Shown here: positions 1 to 4,039 of the stretch, in pieces
How the letters are laid out: every line of letters begins with the position of its first letter
How positions within the stretch are numbered: position 1 is the stretch's first letter
Source: JAAEQG01 sp023133475
Lineage (GTDB): Bacteria; Planctomycetota; Phycisphaerae; UBA1845
Length of the DNA stretch: 8,158 bases
Direction: 5' to 3'
Assembly: GCA_030631415.1 (NCBI GenBank)
Contig: DAOVLE010000230.1
Location: 1-8,158 of the forward strand
Translations under genes and position numbers: made by a program
The notes under the pieces: generated by a model
Databases searched by the model: none
Seen by the model: only the letters and a program-made list of their open reading frames with translations
Told to the model about the DNA's origin: nothing

Positions 1-1082
1 CAGCCGGTCAGATTCACCGTGCATCCGTCGTAGGCAATGATGTCCGTGTATCCCCCGATGAACGTTGCCCCGTCGGCATACATCTGGCCATATACGCGGA
101 TTTCACCGCTCGAACCGGTGCTGTGAATCTCAACACCGGGGTTGATGGTCAACGACGCCCCGTCGGCCACCGTCAGGTAACTCCACAGTAGATACCCGAC
201 CAGCCCGTCAACGGTGCTCAGCGCCACAGCATTGTCGACCTGTCCATATATATAGATTTTGGCGTTCTGCGGATACGTGTTCCCCGAGAAGCCGGCCAGC
301 CCGTCCACGTTGTCCGGATCGCTGAGTTGCATCGGATAGATGTTCGTGAATGTGCATCCCGTCACCGTCGGCACGCCGCCGGTGAGCGAGACATAGACCA
401 ACTCGCAGTTACTGACGGTGACGTTACTGCCACTGTTGCACTGAAGATAAGCGCTCTCTTGTGTACAGCCGGTCAGATTCACCGTGCATCCGTCGTAGGC
501 AATGATGTCCGTGTATCCCCCGATGAACGTTGCCCCGTCGGCATTCATTTGGCCATGTACGCGGATTTCACCGCTCGAGCCGGCGCTGTGAATCTCAACA
601 CCGGGGTTGATGGTCAACAGCGCCCCGTCGACCACCGTCAAGTAACTCCACAGTAGATACCCCACCAGCCCGTCAACGCTGCTCAGCGTCACTGCGCCAT
701 CAACCTGCCCATATATATAGATTTTGGCGTTCTGCGGATACGTGTTCCCCGAGAAGCCGGCCAGCCCATCCACGTTGTCCGGATCGCTGAGTTGCATCGG
801 ATAGATGTTCGTGAACGTGCATCCCGTCACCGTTGGCGTGCCACCGGTGAGCGAGATATAGGTTAGCTCGCAGTTGTCGATCGTCCCGTAGCCCCCGTTA
901 TGGAAGATCAGGTGCGCATCCTCCTGCGTGCAATTTGTTAGATTCAGACTGCCTCCATCATAGGCATTCAGGTACAGGTACGCCCCGAGGAACGTCGCCC
1001 CATTGGCATTCATCTGCCCATACACTCGAATATCCCTATTGGAGCCGGAACTGTGAACCTCGACACCGGGGTTGATGGTCAA
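1..1082 (-). repeat. Tandem 465-bp (155-codon) repeat inside the beta-helix gene
   Basis: The units, in coding order, are 618-1082, 153-617 and 1-152 (cut by the window edge). The period is exactly 465 bp and keeps the frame. Positions 1-360 and 466-825 differ at only about 21 sites by eye, with the first 60 bases identical. Positions 361-465 versus 826-930, and 466-617 versus 931-1082, are clearly more diverged. The repeat is therefore old at its N-terminal end and recently duplicated or homogenised further on. Confidence 0.95.
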
Positions 1083-1481
1083 AGCCGGCATGTGTTCGGT
1101 CCAAGAGCCGCTCCCGTCAAGGTCCGTAAATGATTCGGCAGGGTCCCACTCGCCGTTGTCGTTGCGATCAATGTACGGCTCTCCCGGGGTATAGCAACCA
1201 TTGTCTTCGCCCCAGTCGCCTGTGTAGGGGATGCCGTCTGCGCCGTAGTCGTCATATGGCTCTTCGTCGGTCCAAACGCCGTCCCCGTTCGTGTCGCTCA
1301 GCGGTTCAGATTTTGGGACGGTCACGGTGCCGGTCAGCACGTAGGGGCTGCCGCTCAGCGACCAGGTTCCCCATTGGTAGCCTGACACGTCCGTCGCCTC
1401 TGTCGGCGATGGGGCAAAAACGATTGCCCCCGCGAGCAAGAAACCAGTGACTTTGGCAACATAAGATGATTTGACGATCAT
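1..1481 (-). CDS. Secreted parallel beta-helix repeat protein, N-terminal 493 residues (3' end outside window)
   Basis: The reading frame is open from ATG at 1481 to the left edge, so the gene is 3'-partial. The start is supported by GGAGGT six bases upstream. Residues 1-29 form a classic signal peptide: Lys4 and Lys10, a hydrophobic core around 13-23, and a cleavage site near TEA/T. Residues 31-56 (ending VLTGTVTVP) look like the first beta-helix strands. Residues 57-133 are an acidic insert with DTNGDG, DRNDNG and DLDGSG loops. From residue 134 a 155-residue unit repeats in tandem (134-288, 289-443, 444 onward), each beginning LTINPGVE and containing GQMNADGATF, PTVTGCTFTN and LSDPDNVDGL stretches. 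Such short rungs rich in Gly, Asn, Thr and Val are typical of right-handed beta-helices. No catalytic residues are evident. An exported surface, adhesive or structural role is inference; a polysaccharide-binding or lyase-like activity cannot be excluded. The fold is well supported, the function unknown. Confidence 0.85.
   Translation of the reverse strand, partial: MIVKSSYVAKVTGFLLAGAIVFAPSPTEATDVSGYQWGTWSLSGSPYVLTGTVTVPKSEPLSDTNGDGVWTDEEPYDDYGADGIPYTGDWGEDNGCYTPGEPYIDRNDNGEWDPAESFTDLDGSGSWTEHMPALTINPGVEVHSSGSNRDIRVYGQMNANGATFLGAYLYLNAYDGGSLNLTNCTQEDAHLIFHNGGYGTIDNCELTYISLTGGTPTVTGCTFTNIYPMQLSDPDNVDGLAGFSGNTYPQNAKIYIYGQVDGAVTLSSVDGLVGYLLWSYLTVVDGALLTINPGVEIHSAGSSGEIRVHGQMNADGATFIGGYTDIIAYDGCTVNLTGCTQESAYLQCNSGSNVTVSNCELVYVSLTGGVPTVTGCTFTNIYPMQLSDPDNVDGLAGFSGNTYPQNAKIYIYGQVDNAVALSTVDGLVGYLLWSYLTVADGASLTINPGVEIHSTGSSGEIRVYGQMYADGATFIGGYTDIIAYDGCTVNLTG
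1083..1313 (-). other. Acidic calcium-loop-like insert within the beta-helix protein (residues 57-133)
   Basis: This segment encodes roughly 15-residue degenerate repeats of the form D-x-N-x-(D/N)-G-x-W-x-x-x-E-(P/S)-(Y/F)-x-D: DTNGDGVWTDEEPYDD, GEDNGCYTPGEPYID, RNDNGEWDPAESFTD and LDGSGSWTEHM. The DxNxDG core resembles the calcium-binding loops of dockerins and thrombospondin type 3 repeats. Calcium binding is inferred from this resemblance. The insert separates TVTVP from ALTINPG, two strands that elsewhere in the protein are joined by only a few residues (LTVVDGALLTINPG). Confidence 0.7.
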
Positions 1482-1487
1482 GGCTTT

Positions 1488-1493
1488 ACCTCC
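1488..1493 (-). promoter_or_regulatory. Ribosome binding site of the beta-helix gene
   Basis: Read on the minus strand this is GGAGGT, six bases before the ATG at 1481. It is a strong Shine-Dalgarno match and fixes the start directly ahead of the signal peptide. Confidence 0.8.
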
Positions 1494-1532
1494 AGTTGCG
1501 GCTATGAAACCGCTTTCCACACGCCCAAGATG

Positions 1533-1556
1533 GTGGGTGTTGCTTCCCACACCCAC
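1533..1556. repeat. Inverted repeat (hairpin) in the leader of the beta-helix gene
   Basis: Arms GTGGGTGT (1533-1540) and ACACCCAC (1549-1556) are perfectly complementary over 8 bp around an 8-base loop. The hairpin lies about 50 bases upstream of the beta-helix start codon. It could be an operator or a 5' UTR stem; its function is unknown. Confidence 0.45.
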
Positions 1557-1630
1557 ACCGCGCTTTTCTGGCTACAGACCGATCACTTGCCTTTGACACC
1601 ACGCCTGTTCGACGTGTTTCAAATGGCACT

Positions 1631-1652
1631 GCGCACAAAAAAGAGAGTGCGC
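1631..1652. repeat. Hairpin with A/T-rich loop
   Basis: Arms GCGCAC (1631-1636) and GTGCGC (1647-1652) enclose a 10-base purine loop (AAAAAAGAGA on the plus strand, TCTCTTTTTT on the minus). No T-tract follows the stem on either strand, so it is not a standard intrinsic terminator. It lies in the probable promoter or leader region of the beta-helix gene. Confidence 0.4.
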
Positions 1653-1892
1653 CGAAAGCGTCTCTCTCGTCCCTCGATCAAGTTATCGGGCGGTAAACCA
1701 ATTTCGTGCCACACACCCAACTCAACAACCCAACCAGTTTAGCAGAGCGCCGCCCAATGTACAACTCCCAATAGCTATGAAACGGGTGTGACCATGCTCT
1801 GTGGTGCGCCTGATTTTTTCGGTCTACACATCAATTGGTTGGATGCCATGCAACGCCGTGAACCCAATGTTTGCGTTCTTGTTCGTATTCTT

Positions 1893-2061
1893 AGCCTCCG
1901 AAGGAGGCGACGGAATATAGCCCAGGGTGAAGCGCAGCGAGCCCTGGGTAAGCTGTCCCTCCTGCCCAAAGCCCCCAAAGGGGGCGATGGAAATCAAGCG
2001 ACACGGCTCGGACTCAAATGACGCCACAATCTCATATCGTTCCGTCGCCCCTTACGGGGGC
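1893..2061. repeat. Block of three related palindromic repeats, outer pair in inverted orientation
   Basis: A motif of the form AGCC(C/T)CC-loop-GG(A/G)GGCGA(C/T)GGAA occurs at 1893-1914 (plus), 1970-1991 (plus) and, reversed with a slightly longer loop, at about 2061-2038 (minus). Each copy contains its own stem: 1894-1899/1903-1908, 1971-1976/1980-1985 and 2047-2051/2057-2061. Between the first two copies CCCAGGG (1921-1927) pairs with CCCTGGG (1942-1948). The arrangement resembles REP/BIME-like or small non-autonomous mobile repeats. I recall similar strings from Planctomycetota intergenic DNA. The rightmost stem lies 15 bases past the DUF6125 stop codon and might protect that transcript's 3' end. 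Confidence 0.7.
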
Positions 2062-2075
2062 TAGGACGCCCCCTG

Positions 2076-2585
2076 CTATATCGTGAACTCCCAGGCGCAG
2101 ATGTGCCCGCTATTGTCGGTGCTATCGGGAGGGCATTGCAAACAACGAGTTTTGATGCGCGGATCAATGGTCTCGGCGAACTTGGAGTATTCAACGATCC
2201 CAACGGATTTGCACGGGAAATCCGGCAGGTTTTTGCGCCGTCGCGATGTTTGGACTCGGCATTGGACCATCTTGTAAATGAGTGTATGGTTGTCGGGGCG
2301 CTCGATGGCTTGGGGGTTGACGGTGGCATAAAGGCGATAACCAAAGGCCTTTTCCAGAGCGTCCAGCCCGCCGTTCTCGGGAATCTCAAACGCCTTCATG
2401 ATTCTCCGTGCCTCTGCCGGCGAGAAAAGCTCCCAGGACCGCGTGTCCAGGGCGATGGCGGTATCGATGCCGTATTTCTCCTCGGCGGCGAGAAACCAAC
2501 ACCCGTCGTGAGCCAGCCAGCTTTTCGCATGTATGTCAAGCAACTTAAATAAATCTTGCCGTGATAAGCTTTGCAAATGCTCCAT
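2076..2585 (-). CDS. DUF6125-family Cys-rich protein (169 aa)
   Basis: This is a complete small protein whose pattern I recognise as DUF6125, related in style to the L-2-amino-thiazoline-4-carboxylate hydrolase-like families; its biochemical role is not established. The N-terminus (SRQDLFKLLDIHAKSWLAHDG, 8-28, then CWFLAAEEKYG) is helical and typical of the family. The C-terminal half carries the signature cysteines: C109 in CRVQ, C125 in DFPCKSVG, C148 and C151 in CLQCPPD, and C163 in CAWEF at the very end, next to IDPRIKTR. This spacing suggests a metal or cluster site (inference). I chose ATG 2585, preceded by AAAGGAAA. A 22-residue upstream extension is translated from an intergenic palindrome and should be left out. 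There is no signal peptide or membrane segment, so it is probably cytoplasmic. It lies 171 bp downstream of the DUF364 gene on the same strand. Family fairly sure, function unknown. Confidence 0.8.
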   Translation of the reverse strand: MEHLQSLSRQDLFKLLDIHAKSWLAHDGCWFLAAEEKYGIDTAIALDTRSWELFSPAEARRIMKAFEIPENGGLDALEKAFGYRLYATVNPQAIERPDNHTLIYKMVQCRVQTSRRRKNLPDFPCKSVGIVEYSKFAETIDPRIKTRCLQCPPDSTDNSGHICAWEFTI

Positions 2586-2627
2586 CGTCGTGTTTTCCTT
2601 TCCTGCAAGGGGAAGACAGTCGTGGGG

Positions 2628-2647
2628 CCCACGGCTAAAGCCATGGG
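2628..2647. repeat. Dispersed palindromic repeat, copy 1
   Basis: CCCACGGCTAAAGCCATGGG is a near-palindrome (CCCA-GGCT-AA-AGCC-TGGG pairing). The identical 20 bases recur at 3948-3967, and a diverged inverted copy lies at 3897-3916. Three occurrences in two intergenic gaps point to a REP-like or MITE-like family. Confidence 0.8.
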
Positions 2648-2715
2648 GCACCCATCGAGTAGGGCCGCTCCCTTACGGTCGCGGTACTGATCGGATGGCC
2701 GTTTTCTCCAGCATG

Positions 2716-2739
2716 CTCTGCGATCTCTGCGTCTCTGCG
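2716..2739. repeat. Three short direct repeats CTCTGCG
   Basis: CTCTGCG occurs at 2716-2722, 2725-2731 and 2733-2739, just beyond the stop codon of the DUF364 gene. Strings such as 'tctctgcgtctctgcg' are recurrent in many uncultured bacterial genomes. No function can be read from the sequence. Confidence 0.5.
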
Positions 2740-2756
2740 TTCATGAATTATTCGGG

Positions 2757-3527
2757 CTAGCTACGACTATAAGGGCACATTTTATTGCAATCCATCAGCG
2801 TGCACACCCCCACTGCGGTTACCCCGTAGACCAGGTAATCCCTGTCGTAGCTCTGAATCCAATTCCAGATACTATCAAACGTCCCGTTGACCAGCGTTGT
2901 GCCCGTCACAATGACCACGCGGGAGCGGCTGACCAACTCTTCGGTCTGCGTTCTGCCGTCCCGGATGGTCGCCCCGAACTTCACGGTTTGGACGTTCTTG
3001 CGGTTCAAATCGGTGATCCGAACATTGCCCACGCCCAGAGTGTCAACCAGTGCCTGGGCAATTGCCGGGTTCAAGCCGATAAGGCCGACCGCAACCTTCC
3101 CCCACTTGCAGCGGACATGGTCGGCCATTTCCTTCGCGCATTTTTCCGGGTCGTCGTCGCGGCAGTGCAGGGTGGTTTCGAGCATCCCAATCGCCCGCAG
3201 TGCCGCATTGAGCACGGCAATAAACACCGCTCGGTTTGGGTTCGACGACAGAGGAAGCTTCAGCACATCGCGCAACTGGCCGCTGAAGTTCTGCGGCGAG
3301 TCGGTAAAGGCTTGGCCTTTGGCGCCGCATACCCTCGCCTCGATGACTTGCTCTTTCCCTTCGATAATGGGGAAGTCTCGCCTGGTCGGCTGACCGATGG
3401 CCTCCTCGGCGGTCAGCGCCGACACCGAGACGGCGACTTCGGCATCGAGCAGGTCTTTCTCGGTGACGATTCTCTCGAACTTGGCCTTGGCTGCTTCCAA
3501 AATTGACGGTGGGCCTGCCACGCTCAT
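2757..3527 (-). CDS. DUF4213/DUF364 protein, putative heavy-metal-chelating Rossmann-like protein (256 aa)
   Basis: I recognise this as a two-domain DUF4213 (enolase N-terminal-like, about 1-120) plus DUF364 (Rossmann-like, about 140-256) protein. Structural work on the Desulfitobacterium member Dhaf4260 suggested a possible heavy-metal-chelation role; the true substrate is unknown. Family landmarks are DFPIIEGKE (51-59), GAKGQAFTDSP (68-78), NRAVFIAVLNAALR (98-111), HCRDDDPEKCA (121-131), VGLIGLNPAI (147-156), the glycine-rich turn of the Rossmann-like half, ITDLN (171-175), IRDGRTQTEEL (188-198), VTGTTLVNGTFD (207-218), VYGVTAVGVC (233-242) and the C-terminal NKMCPYSRS. The length is normal for the family and no key block is missing. 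I chose ATG 3527, preceded by GGAG at 7 bases, over a TTG five codons upstream. There is no signal peptide. Relatives are often found in anaerobes next to metal or corrinoid genes, but here the only same-strand neighbour is DUF6125. Confidence 0.88.
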   Translation of the reverse strand: MSVAGPPSILEAAKAKFERIVTEKDLLDAEVAVSVSALTAEEAIGQPTRRDFPIIEGKEQVIEARVCGAKGQAFTDSPQNFSGQLRDVLKLPLSSNPNRAVFIAVLNAALRAIGMLETTLHCRDDDPEKCAKEMADHVRCKWGKVAVGLIGLNPAIAQALVDTLGVGNVRITDLNRKNVQTVKFGATIRDGRTQTEELVSRSRVVIVTGTTLVNGTFDSIWNWIQSYDRDYLVYGVTAVGVCTLMDCNKMCPYSRS

Positions 3528-3851
3528 ATTCCAACTCCGCAAAAGGGTAGGGGAATAAAGATGTCCTCCTCAGCAGAATACTCGCATCCCACAATACTGC
3601 CAAATCTGGCTTCTCGCCCCTCAGCGGTGAACCAGCCTGCCGCCACGAAACCCACCCTGCATCCACGCTTGCAATAGGATAGGTAAATGTGGTATATATG
3701 CATTATCACGATTGGCCAGTCTTGATCTGCCCGTCGATGGTCGGTCCGTATCTTTTCCAGCGACGTCGAAGCGGTGAGGGGTGGACACCTCAATTCAGAC
3801 GGGGTTTCTCATTGACTGGGTGATCAACCATCGGCTGACGGTGGCCCCTTG

Positions 3852-4001
3852 GTGCTCTGTCGCGATTGATTCGATGGATCACCGACGCCTGGGTGGCCCA
3901 CCGCTTTAGCGGTGGGGAACGCGAATCGCATCATGGATTCGCGTCCCCCCACGGCTAAAGCCATGGGCCACCCAACTATCAGTTCATGGGCGATAGAGCA
4001 C
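3852..4001. repeat. Imperfect 150-bp inverted repeat (MITE/REP-pair-like) upstream of the protease gene
   Basis: The inner arms are 3891-3927 and 3936-3973: GGGTGGCCCACCGCTTTAGC... reads as the reverse complement of ...GGCTAAAGCCATGGGCCACCC with a few mismatches, and CGCGAATC/GATTCGCG flank an 8-base loop. Outer arms GTGCTCTGTCGC (3852-3863) and GCGATAGAGCAC (3990-4001) match at 11 of 12 positions. Their ends could be terminal inverted repeats, but I see no clear target-site duplication. The right arm contains the same 20-mer as 2628-2647. The element ends 38 bases before the protease start codon. Confidence 0.75.
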
Positions 4002-4024
4002 TAGTTGTGTTTTGCCAAGCCCCA

Positions 4025-4030
4025 GAGGAG
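4025..4030 (+). promoter_or_regulatory. Ribosome binding site of the protease gene
   Basis: GAGGAG sits nine bases ahead of the ATG at 4040. It supports that start, which also places the hydrophobic signal sequence at the N-terminus. Confidence 0.75.
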
Positions 4031-4039
4031 GCTCAAACG

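Larger units (their letters stand above)
1482..2075. other. Non-coding intergenic stretch with hairpins and palindromic repeats
   Basis: This lies between the stop of the DUF6125 gene and the start of the beta-helix gene, both on the minus strand. The right third (1893-2061) is a block of palindromic repeats. The left part must hold the leader and probably the promoter of the beta-helix gene, but I cannot name -35 and -10 boxes with confidence. Two hairpins lie here, at 1533-1556 and 1631-1652. Short open frames in this stretch have no recognisable protein content and no good ribosome binding sites, so I treat it as non-coding. Confidence 0.6.
2586..2756. other. Short intergenic gap filled with repeat fragments
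   Basis: This gap between the DUF364 and DUF6125 genes holds, from the left: the DUF6125 ribosome binding site, the palindrome CCCACGGCTAAAGCCATGGG (2628-2647), a GAGTAGGGCCGCTCCC...GGTCGCGGTACTGA element (2656-2690), and a CTCTGCG triplet repeat (2716-2739). I see no gene in it. Whether transcription reads across it is unclear. Confidence 0.6.
3528..4039. other. Divergent intergenic region (DUF364 gene left, protease gene right)
   Basis: Both flanking genes start here and point away from each other, so this region should hold two promoters. An AT-rich patch at about 3685-3712 (minus strand GATAATGCATATATACC) is the best candidate for a minus-strand -10 region, but no paired -35 is convincing. 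The right part is occupied by an imperfect palindrome (3852-4001). I see no convincing gene. A TTG-initiated frame at 3524-3793 on the minus strand has no recognisable content. Confidence 0.5.

Noticed and set aside
1..930. CRISPR array
   Set aside because: The 465-bp repeat has no spacers, keeps a reading frame, and encodes a protein repeat; the unit is far too long for CRISPR.
327..1450. Plus-strand open frames at 327-656 and 1130-1450
   Set aside because: They lie antisense to the continuous minus-strand beta-helix frame, which has a signal peptide, ribosome binding site and repeat-conserved protein sequence.
1631..1652. Intrinsic terminator
   Set aside because: The stem is short, the A/T tract is in the loop and not after the stem, and the downstream minus-strand gene begins after it.
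2586..2651. N-terminal extension of the DUF6125 protein to an ATG at 2651
   Set aside because: The extra 22 residues are translated from the intergenic palindrome at 2628-2647. The internal ATG at 2585 has a ribosome binding site and matches where the family begins.
2887..3506. Plus-strand frames antisense to the DUF364 gene
   Set aside because: The minus-strand frame matches every conserved block of DUF4213/DUF364; the antisense frames have no recognisable content.
3524..3793. Minus-strand open frame of 89 codons ending in an ATGA overlap with the DUF364 start
   Set aside because: The overlap looks like translational coupling, but the frame starts with TTG, lacks a clear ribosome binding site, has an odd composition (IVIMHIYHIYLSYCKRGC) and matches no family I know. 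The GGAG that serves the DUF364 start lies inside its end by chance.
2076..4039. A complete mobile element carrying the DUF364/DUF6125 pair between flanking palindromes
   Set aside because: The shared 20-mer occurs on both sides of DUF364, but there is no transposase or integrase and no target duplication, and DUF6125 lies outside the flanked segment.
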